This document shows positions 26,624 through 35,663 of a DNA stretch of 64,000 bases, one piece after another. Within the stretch, counting starts at the first letter, position 1. The number at the start of each line of letters is the position of its first letter. Under the pieces are notes generated by a model. The model was given only the letters and a program-made list of their open reading frames with translations, made no database searches and was not told the DNA's origin. The position numbers and the translations under genes were made by a program. Where the stretch lies: positions 303,739-367,738 of the forward strand of contig NZ_SDOZ01000002.1 of assembly GCF_004134775.1 (NCBI RefSeq), in the 5' to 3' direction. The stretch comes from Candidatus Borkfalkia ceftriaxoniphila. GTDB lineage: Bacteria; Bacillota; Clostridia; Christensenellales; Borkfalkiaceae.

Positions 26624-27868
26624 TTAGATATGGTCGATATAATCGGCGCCGAACAGAGAATACAGCACCGTCTGCGCATACAGGCGCATCATAAAGTCGT
26701 TGGGATGATTCACGTTGTTCGCCGTGCAGTCCTGGAACCGTTTGCCGTTATTGTACACGGAACGCACGGTATTCAGCGTCGTGGCGAGCCCCACGTTTTC
26801 GTAACGGTCCGAGATCGCCGCCAAAGATTCCTGATACGCATCGTAATCCTTATTGTGAAAAGGCGTATCGGGATTTGCAATCATACCCGATATGAGCATG
26901 ATCTCCACATCCGGGTTCTGCGCGCGTACCTTTCTGATCATTTCGTCGATGTTGTCTTCGAAACGCGAGTCGGGAGAATAATCCTGGTCGTTCATGCCGT
27001 AGGCGATGAAGAGAAGGTCGGGATTTTCATTTAAAACGCGCTTTTGGAAATGGTCGCCCTCGGCGGCCTCGATGTTGTCGATGGCGGCGTTGCCCGCGCT
27101 TTTGCCGATACCCCAGTTGGAATCCGTTCCGCCGACGGCCGTATTGTGAAAGGTCATGTTTGCGTCGGGGAAGCGCGCTTCGATGTAAGATTTCACCATA
27201 TTCGCGTACGACTCCGCGTGCGGCGCGATCCCCAGAAATTCGCTGGAATTTGCGCCCACGGTGATGGAATCGCCGTAGAACAGCACCTTGATCGGCGCGC
27301 CGCTAGAAAGTTTTTCCATCGTTTTGGGGAATTTCGCACTCTCGTCGAGAGGCATGGTCCAATGCTTGCGCGCACTGCGCGTATAGGTAACGACGACCTG
27401 CCTGTTGCTGATATCGGGCCCTTCCACCGCGTACCAGTATGTGCCGTCGCCGCGGGGCAGCGCGATCATCGTAGGCGTCGTGGGGAAATATTCGTTCAGG
27501 CTCATAAAGGGAATACGGCTGTTATCGGTAAGTACGAGCGAGCCGCCGTCCAGCACGTAATCCACGCCCTCGGTATAAATCGTCGTTAAGTCGTACGACT
27601 TTACGGATAAAATTTCATCGGGCGTATACAGGAGAGGCGCGACGTTGTCGACGGTAAACCATACCGTTTCGTTATAAACGGTGGTGCCCTCCCACAAGGG
27701 ATACAGGTAAGTTTTAAGATCGTATCTGCTGTCTACCATGCCGCTGTTGTCCTCCAATGTGTTGTCGGGAGGCGTCGGGGGCGTAGGAGGAGGCGTTTCC
27801 GTCTCCAGGCACCCGACCAGAGAAAATAACAAAATACTGCTCAGTAAGATCGTGATCAAGCGTTTCAT
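26624..27868 (-). CDS. SGNH/GDSL-family hydrolase lipoprotein
   Basis: A 414-residue surface lipoprotein (lipobox FSLVGC). After a proline-rich linker and a beta-rich domain, the C-terminal SGNH hydrolase fold shows block I GDSIT (about 198-202), GGTDSNWG, block III GMND, and block V HPND near 385, giving the Ser, Gly, Asn and His set. Such enzymes commonly remove acetyl or other acyl groups from polysaccharides, so it is likely a carbohydrate esterase working on the same glycan as the importers. It starts one base after the upstream stop. Confidence 0.83.
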   Translation of the reverse strand: MKRLITILLSSILLFSLVGCLETETPPPTPPTPPDNTLEDNSGMVDSRYDLKTYLYPLWEGTTVYNETVWFTVDNVAPLLYTPDEILSVKSYDLTTIYTEGVDYVLDGGSLVLTDNSRIPFMSLNEYFPTTPTMIALPRGDGTYWYAVEGPDISNRQVVVTYTRSARKHWTMPLDESAKFPKTMEKLSSGAPIKVLFYGDSITVGANSSEFLGIAPHAESYANMVKSYIEARFPDANMTFHNTAVGGTDSNWGIGKSAGNAAIDNIEAAEGDHFQKRVLNENPDLLFIAYGMNDQDYSPDSRFEDNIDEMIRKVRAQNPDVEIMLISGMIANPDTPFHNKDYDAYQESLAAISDRYENVGLATTLNTVRSVYNNGKRFQDCTANNVNHPNDFMMRLYAQTVLYSLFGADYIDHI

Positions 27869-27869
27869 G

Positions 27870-29024
27870 TCAGTCTTCCGTCGGCACCGCCGTAAATTCG
27901 ATCCCGCGGATCAAGACGTCGTTATCGGCGTACCAGCCTTCGAATTTACCCGTAGACGGGTTTTCTTTCGCGACCATCCAGCAAGGCACCATAAGAACGT
28001 CCGCAGTGCCCCATTCGGAAACGCCGTTCACCATGGTCTCTTCGACGAGATTGACGCTCACCGTCGCCCATTCGCCGTCCTCATCCATATTCGTTTCGAT
28101 GGGTATCAAAACGCGCGTCTTCCAGCCGCCCTCTCCCGAGTGGATGAAGGAGCCGTCCTCCTGTAAATAATCCACTACGTAGTAGAAAAGGATATGCGTG
28201 GAGGGTCCCAGATTTTTATAGGTGATGGTCATATAATCGGCAAAGCGGTTTGTTTCGTCCGTCTGATCGCGCAGCCACATCCCGAGTCCGTTGAAATACA
28301 TATACGAGGTGTTCTGGCAGCGCGCGAAATGAATATCCGCGTAGGCGTCTTCGCCCTCGCCGACGACGTTGACTGTCGACTCGTCGTTGGGATCTTTATA
28401 CTTTATATCGCCGAATCCCAACAATGCGTTCGTTTTAATATTGGCTGGAGAGAGGAACAGACCGGGCTGCGTCTTGACGTAGAGATTGAGGTTTGCATTG
28501 ACGGAGGCGCCGAAATCATACTCTTTCGTCATCGCGGCGTCGGTATACCAACCGAGTATCTTTTTCCAGACAACGTCGGAATCTCTTCTTTCCGCCTTTT
28601 CTCCCGGGAAAACGTTGGCTTTGTGCAGCAAAGTCGCGCCGTCGTAATAATTGACTTCATAGCGCGCCTCCCATTTGGCATAGAGCGTCATGCTCTTGGT
28701 GACGGGATCTTTGAAATTCCAGGGCGTCGTGCCCTCTTTATCCACGCACCAGCAGCGGAAGCCGAGGTTCTGCGGGTTGACGGGCGAGCCCTTGACGACG
28801 AGGGGTTTATTGACGATGACCTTGCCCGGTTCCACCGCCTGGTCGGGCACCGTTGTCACGTCCTCTTCGAAAAAGCCCGTGCTTTCGAGATTGGGATCGA
28901 ATTTCACCACCGCTTTGCCGTCTACGAGCGCGCCTTCTTTCGGCCCGCAGGCGCACATCAGAACGCACGAGGCGGCGAGGATCGCAGTGACCGCGAAGAT
29001 CAAAGCATATTTGAATTTTTTCAT
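27870..29024 (-). CDS. Lipoprotein with InlB-like repeats
   Basis: A 384-residue lipoprotein (signal peptide ending VLMCAC). Residues about 30-175 contain two InlB B-repeat-like units (ending TLYAKW and NLNLYVK, each with a conserved W-Y/V core), and about 190-380 form a beta-rich domain that resembles carbohydrate-binding jelly rolls (MYFNGLGMWLRDQTDE). Probably a glycan-binding surface protein; no catalytic motif was recognised. GGAGG stands six bases before the ATG. It lies 19 bases after the importer 2 permease. Confidence 0.65.
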   Translation of the reverse strand: MKKFKYALIFAVTAILAASCVLMCACGPKEGALVDGKAVVKFDPNLESTGFFEEDVTTVPDQAVEPGKVIVNKPLVVKGSPVNPQNLGFRCWCVDKEGTTPWNFKDPVTKSMTLYAKWEARYEVNYYDGATLLHKANVFPGEKAERRDSDVVWKKILGWYTDAAMTKEYDFGASVNANLNLYVKTQPGLFLSPANIKTNALLGFGDIKYKDPNDESTVNVVGEGEDAYADIHFARCQNTSYMYFNGLGMWLRDQTDETNRFADYMTITYKNLGPSTHILFYYVVDYLQEDGSFIHSGEGGWKTRVLIPIETNMDEDGEWATVSVNLVEETMVNGVSEWGTADVLMVPCWMVAKENPSTGKFEGWYADNDVLIRGIEFTAVPTED

Positions 29025-29043
29025 AGAAACCTCCGTTGAAAAA

Positions 29044-29898
29044 TTACAATTTCATTCCCGAAGCGAAATCGCCGCTCTGGAAATGCTTTAAACTGAGAGA
29101 GGTCGTAATGACCAGAGGGATGGAACAGACGACGTACATCGCGTACTGCGCGCCGCGCCGCTGCATGGATTCCAAAAGTTCTACCGTGGACTGAATGACG
29201 GGCATCAGCGTCTTTTTATCCGCCGAGGAAATGACGAGGCCGGGCCACAGGTAGTCGTTGTACTGCGCCGAGAACGTACCCACAAAGTTCAAAAGAAGTA
29301 TGGGGAGCGCGAGCGGCAGTACGAGATAGATGAATATTTTGACGTCGTTGGCGCCGTCCATTTTGGCGCTTTCGAAGATAGAGGCGGGCTGCTGCACGAA
29401 AAACGTGCGAAACAGGAACAGCGCCCCCGCCTGACCGCCGCCGATAACGGGCAGCCAGATGGCGAAATAACTGTTCATCAGATTGGCTTTGGTGATAAAG
29501 TCGAGCAGCACGGGCATTCCCATGACCGAAGGTACCAGCAAAATGATGATATATACCTTGAACAGAAATTCGCGGCCGAAAAATTGCTTGCGCGAGAAGA
29601 TATACGCCATCACCGCGCCCAGCATCATATTGAGAAACGCCCCCACGAACGCCACGAAAATACTGTTGAGCATGGGGCGCCAGATGCTGTTGAACGCAAG
29701 CGTAAAATTATCCCTGATCGCGGAAAAAGAGATCGCAAAGGAAAAGATATTCGCCGCGATCGCCGAGTGCGGTTTTAAACTGTTCAGGATCGTCACGTAC
29801 AGCGGAACGAAACTGAAAACGATGGAGAGCGTGACCCACGTCACGACGAAGATCTGCACGCCGAGGCGGTCGGATTGTTTGATTCTGGCACGTTTCAT
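29044..29898 (-). CDS. Sugar ABC transporter permease (MalG-like, importer 2)
   Basis: A 284-residue CUT1 permease with six predicted helices and the EAA loop FESAKMDGANDVKIFIYL. The start is a choice between this ATG (MKRARIK, 13 bases after GAGGAG) and an in-frame GTG four codons upstream that is only one base from GAGGAG; the ATG is preferred. It overlaps the stop of the fused permease at 29900-32056 only if the GTG is used. It works with 29900-32056 and the binding protein at 32070-33827. Confidence 0.85.
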   Translation of the reverse strand: MKRARIKQSDRLGVQIFVVTWVTLSIVFSFVPLYVTILNSLKPHSAIAANIFSFAISFSAIRDNFTLAFNSIWRPMLNSIFVAFVGAFLNMMLGAVMAYIFSRKQFFGREFLFKVYIIILLVPSVMGMPVLLDFITKANLMNSYFAIWLPVIGGGQAGALFLFRTFFVQQPASIFESAKMDGANDVKIFIYLVLPLALPILLLNFVGTFSAQYNDYLWPGLVISSADKKTLMPVIQSTVELLESMQRRGAQYAMYVVCSIPLVITTSLSLKHFQSGDFASGMKL

Positions 29899-29899
29899 G

Positions 29900-32056
29900 T
29901 CAAATATCACACTCCTCGGTCTTTATTTTCATATTGAACACGGTGGCGACGATGAGCACCAGGAACATCAGCGTGGCGTATGCCGAAGAAAGCCCGTAAT
30001 CGCCTGCCTGCAATTTTTTGTACATGAGCACGATGGGGATATTCGTCCCGAACTGCCCGTCAGTCGTCATCAGAACGCGCCCGAAATTCTGCACGGATTG
30101 AATGAACGCGAGAATGAACACGTATTTGATCTGCGAAGAGATCATAGGAAGGTCGATCATCGCCATCCGCTTCAAGAGCGGACAGCCGTCTAACTCCGCA
30201 GCCTCGTAATAGGAGGACGGGACGTTCATCAGCGCGCCGTAGAAGATGAGATAGGAACCCACGAACGGGAAACCCATCATGATCAGCGACGGGATGCCGT
30301 AATCCTGTAAAAACAGAATGGACGAGGCGTCTTCCCCCGCAAAAATCTTATATACGAGATTGAGCACGCCGTCCACCCCGTAGATGCCGCGCGTCCAGAT
30401 GAGCAGCGTCGCGATACCCGGAAGCACGGAGGGCAGAAAGAGCACGATCCGCGCGAAAGTGCCGTACGATTTGTTGCGCATCAGCGACAGGCAGAACGCA
30501 AAGACGACGGGCGGCACGAGCGCGATGACGATATCCGACACAAGGAATATGAGCATATTCCGAAAGGCAAGAAGATTATCCGAGTTCGTGAATATTTCGA
30601 TATAATTTTCGAAATTGTTGAAGTGCATCGTCGGATTATCCCGCGTATAGTCGAAGAACGACATCAGCATGGAGGAAATGCCCGGATAGTAGCAGAACAA
30701 TATCAGCATGGCGAGCGACCCGAGAATGATCAGGTACGTGACCCAGTTGCGCGCCATGCCTTTGAGCGTTACGACGCAGCGCTCCGCATACCCTTTCCTG
30801 AACGCCGCCAACGCGGCAAAAATTGCGACGGCGAGCGCCAGTGCGCCGAACACGAGGCTCAAAATGCCCAACGTGTTCATCGTCCCCTTTCGGCTCAACG
30901 TGTGGATATCCGCGGAATAGAGTTCCTTGTAATCGGGATTGTCGCGGTTGCTCCCCGAACAGATGACCAGTAGGCGGTTGCCTCCCGAGGGCACTGCCAT
31001 ATTCGTAATATAGAACGCCACGTCCGCCTGATACAAGACGCGCCCCGCGTTCGTATCGATCGCGGTCACCGAAGAAATATTATTATAGGCGATATATACG
31101 GTGCCGCTCTCGCGGTGGAACGCCATCGCGCCCGTCGCGGGCGTATTGGGAAGTTTATGGGAATACCCTTCTATTTCGTTGAAACTTTTGTCCAGCGCCG
31201 CAAATTCCGCGTCCGCGCTCGCCACGTAAAAACGGGCGTTCGCCTCGTCGTACGATACGGATTTCGCCGCCAGTTGTTTGCGCGCCGTGCGGTATTTCGC
31301 CGCGTCGTACGAACCCGCGTCGAGCGTCACGGTGCCGTCGCCCGCAATTTCGGCGTTCAGATCCTTTAACTCGTCCGCAGAGAGAAAGGGAAAATCGTTC
31401 AAAGAAAAATCTTTTGCGATGCGGTGGTACTGCCCCTCGCCCGTGACGACAAAGAGATGGTCTTCGTCCGCGTACATTCCCACCACCGTTCCGGAAACGA
31501 CGGGCTGAAAGGAATATTTTGCGCCCTGCTTGACGCATGTGTACATTTGTCCGCGCGCGACGGGCTCGCCCGCCAGATCGTTTTTATCGTATTTGGCAAA
31601 ACGGGTGTAACGGGAGGCAGGCACGGCGAAATACACGAAATCGTCGTCCACGGCAAGGGAGAGATATCCCCCGGGAAAAGCGCGGATGAATTGCTTTTCC
31701 AGCGAGTTCCCCTTGTCTTTCACCCAAAAAAGATCGTATGCTTCGTCGAGCACCAGCAACCCGTCCAGTTTGGGATCGGAGGCAACGGAACGAATGCCCT
31801 GCCCCTCGGTTATGACCGTTTCCGCCAGTTTTTCGCCCTCTTCGCTGAGTTTGACGAGATTGCCCGCGCTGTCGCCGTAATACCAACCGTCGTCGGTGTA
31901 CGAACGCGCGATCTTCGTGACCGTGGTGCCCTCCGCCGACGCGACGACGCTGTTGTGCGGCATGCGCGAAAGAAGGATCCCGCCCGTCAGTAAGAGCGCG
32001 AGCGCTAAAATTGCGGAAACGAGCATGGTCACGAATGCCTTTTTATTGCATTTCAT
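29900..32056 (-). CDS. ABC permease (MalF-like) fused to a large extracytoplasmic beta-rich domain
   Basis: A 718-residue protein, about 400 residues longer than an ordinary MalF-type permease. One membrane helix (about 10-30) leads to an extracytoplasmic region of about 350 residues with repeated short strand patterns (DDGWYYGDSAGNLVKLSEEG, GTVYIAYNNISSVTAIDTN) that suggest a beta propeller. From about 395 there are seven further helices, and the EAA loop YEAAELDGCPLLKRMAM is normal. The reading frame is continuous and the permease part is complete, so this is a true fusion rather than two genes. It may sense or capture substrate at the translocation pore. GGAGG precedes the ATG. Confidence 0.85.
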   Translation of the reverse strand: MKCNKKAFVTMLVSAILALALLLTGGILLSRMPHNSVVASAEGTTVTKIARSYTDDGWYYGDSAGNLVKLSEEGEKLAETVITEGQGIRSVASDPKLDGLLVLDEAYDLFWVKDKGNSLEKQFIRAFPGGYLSLAVDDDFVYFAVPASRYTRFAKYDKNDLAGEPVARGQMYTCVKQGAKYSFQPVVSGTVVGMYADEDHLFVVTGEGQYHRIAKDFSLNDFPFLSADELKDLNAEIAGDGTVTLDAGSYDAAKYRTARKQLAAKSVSYDEANARFYVASADAEFAALDKSFNEIEGYSHKLPNTPATGAMAFHRESGTVYIAYNNISSVTAIDTNAGRVLYQADVAFYITNMAVPSGGNRLLVICSGSNRDNPDYKELYSADIHTLSRKGTMNTLGILSLVFGALALAVAIFAALAAFRKGYAERCVVTLKGMARNWVTYLIILGSLAMLILFCYYPGISSMLMSFFDYTRDNPTMHFNNFENYIEIFTNSDNLLAFRNMLIFLVSDIVIALVPPVVFAFCLSLMRNKSYGTFARIVLFLPSVLPGIATLLIWTRGIYGVDGVLNLVYKIFAGEDASSILFLQDYGIPSLIMMGFPFVGSYLIFYGALMNVPSSYYEAAELDGCPLLKRMAMIDLPMISSQIKYVFILAFIQSVQNFGRVLMTTDGQFGTNIPIVLMYKKLQAGDYGLSSAYATLMFLVLIVATVFNMKIKTEECDI

Positions 32057-32069
32057 TGCGAGTCCTCCG

Positions 32070-33827
32070 TCAGACGATCGGGCTGGTACCGGGCTTTTTC
32101 CAAAGTTCTTTGCTCCAATTCATGCCTTCGCACAGTTTATTGTATCCCGCGCGCACCGCTTCGTCCCAGGTCTTCTGGAAATCCGCGATCGCATCCGCCG
32201 CCGAATCGTATTTTCCCGTCTTGTATAACTTATGCACCACGTTCACGTGCGCTTCGCGGCTGTCGCTCTGCCCGTTTACGTGATAAATAAAGTTGTTGTT
32301 GTACCAGTTCACGTCGCACAGCCCGTTGAACTGTATCTTATCGCTCTCGAAAAACTGTTTCCAAGTTTCGGGAATGGCGAAATCGAGCACGGTGGACAGT
32401 CCGTCGGGCGCGATCTTGTTGCCCTGCAAGGCGTTGTAGTAAATGGACTGGCCGTACGGCGACATAAAGAATTTCAAAAAGTCAATATTCATTTTTTCCT
32501 GCATGGCGTCGCTCTTATGGCGCAGCACGGAAAGGTATCCGCCGTTGCCGCCCACGTCGCGCACGAAATCGGTCGTCACGTGCTTTTCCTCGTGATCGCA
32601 AGTCATGCACGGATAATCGAAGAAATCGATGTCGAACCCGCGCGATTCTGTCCCGAACGTCAGCCCGAACCCCGTGTAATCGAGAAGAACGACGGGCGAC
32701 GATTTTCCGGTCGCGCTCATGAAAGAATCGCGCACTTCTTCGAATTTCACGGTCGTGAAATTGTCGGGCAGATAGTCGCGTATTTTATAGAGATTATCCA
32801 GAAAACAAGCGAATTTATCGCTGTTCGCGCCCACGTAGGATATGTTTTTCCCCTGATTGTATTCGTTGTTTTCGTCGAGGAGGGAATTCCAGAACCGCGT
32901 GTGACTGGGATTGTAACCCTGATTGGATTCGGGCTGCGGATCTTCGAGATCGAAAGCGAATTCCAAATTGGAATCCGTATAGATCGCGTCCCCTTCCTGT
33001 ACGTTGATATTCGGATACAGATCGCGGTAATATTGGTCGCCGTAGACGCGGAACAGCCAGGCAAACTGCGATTCGTTGACGGACGCGCTGTCGCCCGCAA
33101 GGCCCAGGGGATTTGTGTAACCCGCTTCTTTCAAAGCGGCGCAAAGATTGACCAGATCGTCCCAGGTAACGGGCATTTCCGCTTTTCCGTCCTCGTTTTT
33201 ATAGCCATTTTCCACCGCCGCTTTGAACGCCGTTTCGTTGACGAACCAGGCGGTGGAGAGAGATTCGCTGTTCATGATATAACAGGCGGTGTTGCTTCCC
33301 GACTTATCGGTGATGTACGCGTCGGTCGAGAGCACGCTCTGCCACATTTTGGATGCGCCCTCCTCTACGTCGGGATCGTCTATCTCCTTTCCCGCATAGT
33401 GATTTTCGTCGAACAACTGCGAGGAAAGGTTGATCGCCGCGCTGCTCACGTTGGAAACGCGGTTGCCCTGAAAGATATCCCAATCGGTATTGGCGTTGTT
33501 CACGGCGTTGGTCACGTCGTTGAGATAGGTGCCGTCCGAATGGGCGTTGAGGCGCACGTCCACACCCGTCTGAATTTTTTCGTAGGCTTTTTCCACCGCT
33601 TCCCAGCCGGGTTTGGTCTTGCCGAACACGATATCCACGTCGACGGAACCCGCAAAGTTGTTGTCGCCCGACGCGTCCATGCGTTCCAGGTTGGGATACA
33701 GATCGTCCGCAAGCCCGTCAATGTGCATGATGCGCTCGTCCGTCGTATTGCCGCCGCCGTTGCCGCCGCAGCCGACGAGCGTGAGCGACATTGCGAGAGC
33801 CATTGTAAACGCAATCCATTTTTTCAT
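32070..33827 (-). CDS. Extracellular sugar-binding lipoprotein (ABC importer 2)
   Basis: A 585-residue solute-binding lipoprotein (lipobox TLVGC, then a GGNGGGN linker). It follows the family 1 fold with an early VDIVFGKTKPGWEAVEKAYE strand-helix unit and is larger than typical maltose-type receptors, in line with a large oligosaccharide ligand. It lies 13 bases before the fused permease and 15 bases after the DUF4091 gene. AAGGAG precedes the ATG. Confidence 0.83.
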   Translation of the reverse strand: MKKWIAFTMALAMSLTLVGCGGNGGGNTTDERIMHIDGLADDLYPNLERMDASGDNNFAGSVDVDIVFGKTKPGWEAVEKAYEKIQTGVDVRLNAHSDGTYLNDVTNAVNNANTDWDIFQGNRVSNVSSAAINLSSQLFDENHYAGKEIDDPDVEEGASKMWQSVLSTDAYITDKSGSNTACYIMNSESLSTAWFVNETAFKAAVENGYKNEDGKAEMPVTWDDLVNLCAALKEAGYTNPLGLAGDSASVNESQFAWLFRVYGDQYYRDLYPNINVQEGDAIYTDSNLEFAFDLEDPQPESNQGYNPSHTRFWNSLLDENNEYNQGKNISYVGANSDKFACFLDNLYKIRDYLPDNFTTVKFEEVRDSFMSATGKSSPVVLLDYTGFGLTFGTESRGFDIDFFDYPCMTCDHEEKHVTTDFVRDVGGNGGYLSVLRHKSDAMQEKMNIDFLKFFMSPYGQSIYYNALQGNKIAPDGLSTVLDFAIPETWKQFFESDKIQFNGLCDVNWYNNNFIYHVNGQSDSREAHVNVVHKLYKTGKYDSAADAIADFQKTWDEAVRAGYNKLCEGMNWSKELWKKPGTSPIV

Positions 33828-33842
33828 TGTATCTTTCTCCTT

Positions 33843-35579
33843 TTATGCTTTCGACGAGAGTGCTTCGAGATAATTTCCCAAAATCACGCGCTCGCCCGCA
33901 AAATGATCTTCGTCGCGCTCCCAGACCGCCGCGTGAGTGGTCGTGCGGCGGATCAGTTCGTTTACTTTTTCCTTACCGACGAGTTTTTCCAGCATGGTAA
34001 ATACCTGATAATCCTCGATGCCGTCGCGCACCGATTCGAGGCGCAGAGATCCGACGGGACCGCTTTCGCCCACTTTCGCGCCCGGATAGATGAGTTGTCC
34101 GTTGCCGTAGGTCTTGCTGCCCTCCGTCCACTCGCCTTCGCGGTTGTTCCAGCCGTCGCCCGACCAGTAATTGACGCTCCAATACAGAAAACCGCTCACG
34201 CCGTTCAGTTTTTGCTGCCAGAACAGAATGCGGTACGCCACGCCGGGTTCGGTCGTGTTCAGCGTGATATAGGGATCGGTGGGTTGGGAAGTCACGTACC
34301 ACCACGCCTCGTCGCCGTCCTGTTCGACCATGTTTTGAATGCGTTTCGGATAACTGCCGAATTTCGCGTCGAGTTCCGCTTCCTGCCCCTCTTTATACAG
34401 GCATTTCCCGCCCACGATCTGTCCGTATTCGCGCAGCGTCGTGTAAGCGTAGGTCTTGGGAACCCAGATATTGATATAGGGACGCAAAAACTCGATCCAG
34501 TCCTGCGTCTTTGCGGTGTCGTACCACTGATCTGTGAAAAAGGGAGAGAGTTGGCGGTAACCGGGGTAGCACTCTTCCAGCCACTCGCCGTACATTTTGA
34601 TCCACCCCAGTTTCTGAATCTCGCTCGGGTTAGGTTCGTCCACCAGATAAAAGTAGCCCTTTTCGTTCCATTCCTCTTTCACGGAAAGTTTGGTATACGC
34701 CGCGCGCATGGCGGATTTGATCTGTTCGTCGCCCTTGCCCGATTCTTTATTGAACTTGAATCCTAAAATATTGAAAGCGTTGACGCGCGGATCGTCGAGA
34801 TATTCGTCCACGCGCGGATCGTCGAGCGCATAGGGAAGATCGTAAGCGTTGACGCGGTTATCCAACAGATAATCGTAGAGCGTCTTATAATCGTGCCCCA
34901 TCAAAGTATTTTTGTCGATCCACATTGCCGTGCGGCAGACGGTGTCGTCCGATAGGACGAAATCCCACACGTGCAGAAATACTTTGGCGGTCTTGATCTG
35001 GCGCCCCGCCCCGTCGAATACTTCGAGCGTCGCGGTATATTCGCCCGCGGGCGTATCCGCGGAAGTTTTCGCCTGCAATACGAATCCGACAGATTCGTTG
35101 GCGTTTAAGGTAAACGTTGCGCCCTCTTTGACGGGAGGGATCGCGTCGGGCACCTCTTGCTCCATGTTTTCGAAAGGCATGGTAAAATAATACTGATAGA
35201 AGAGGGAAACGGGAACGATGTCGCCCTTTTCCGAACGGAAATCGCTCGCCGCGAGCGAAAAGGATTTTTCCGTGGCGGCGCTCAAAAAGAACTGGCAATT
35301 TTCCTTTTCGTTTTTGCCCATATAGATTTTATACGTATCGCGCCCCGTAGAATGGGTATCGCCTTTCGCCGTTTTGGAAAAGGCGTGCGAGAACCACAAG
35401 TTGAGCGCGCTGTCTTCGTACGTTGCGTCGATCTTGGTATAATCGACGGGGATTTCCCTGTACTGTTCGAAACTATCTTCGGGCGGCGGCGAGGGCGGAA
35501 CCTCTTTTTCTCCGCACGCGACGAGCGCGAACAAGCACAAAAATGCCGTCATGAGAGAAAATATCTTTTTGATCTTCAT
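33843..35579 (-). CDS. DUF4091 lipoprotein, glycoside hydrolase-like
   Basis: A 578-residue lipoprotein (MKIKKIFS signal, lipobox ALVAC). A beta-sandwich (about 50-210) is followed by a TIM-barrel-like region with YFYLVDEPNPSE, and the C-terminal part matches the DUF4091 pattern (GVSGFLYWSVNYW and SVRDGIEDYQVF). Proteins of this kind are regarded as glycoside hydrolases, with the Glu in DEP a candidate catalytic residue. The open frame starts further upstream but the signal peptide fixes MKIKK at 35579; only a weak GGAAA-type ribosome site precedes it. The 84-base gap to the LRR gene can form a GGGAAG/CTTCCC hairpin. Confidence 0.8.
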   Translation of the reverse strand: MKIKKIFSLMTAFLCLFALVACGEKEVPPSPPPEDSFEQYREIPVDYTKIDATYEDSALNLWFSHAFSKTAKGDTHSTGRDTYKIYMGKNEKENCQFFLSAATEKSFSLAASDFRSEKGDIVPVSLFYQYYFTMPFENMEQEVPDAIPPVKEGATFTLNANESVGFVLQAKTSADTPAGEYTATLEVFDGAGRQIKTAKVFLHVWDFVLSDDTVCRTAMWIDKNTLMGHDYKTLYDYLLDNRVNAYDLPYALDDPRVDEYLDDPRVNAFNILGFKFNKESGKGDEQIKSAMRAAYTKLSVKEEWNEKGYFYLVDEPNPSEIQKLGWIKMYGEWLEECYPGYRQLSPFFTDQWYDTAKTQDWIEFLRPYINIWVPKTYAYTTLREYGQIVGGKCLYKEGQEAELDAKFGSYPKRIQNMVEQDGDEAWWYVTSQPTDPYITLNTTEPGVAYRILFWQQKLNGVSGFLYWSVNYWSGDGWNNREGEWTEGSKTYGNGQLIYPGAKVGESGPVGSLRLESVRDGIEDYQVFTMLEKLVGKEKVNELIRRTTTHAAVWERDEDHFAGERVILGNYLEALSSKA

Positions 35580-35663
35580 ACACTTTTTTCCGAAATTTCC
35601 GTTCATCGAGGAGGGAAGACGCCTCTTGAAAAGCACCTTCCCCCTTTGAACGATGATCATGTG

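Noticed and set aside
32232..34766. 844-codon open frame on the plus strand
   Set aside because: It lies antisense to the binding-protein and DUF4091 genes, has no recognisable domain and is rich in Arg, His and Val as expected for the reverse reading of GC-biased genes.
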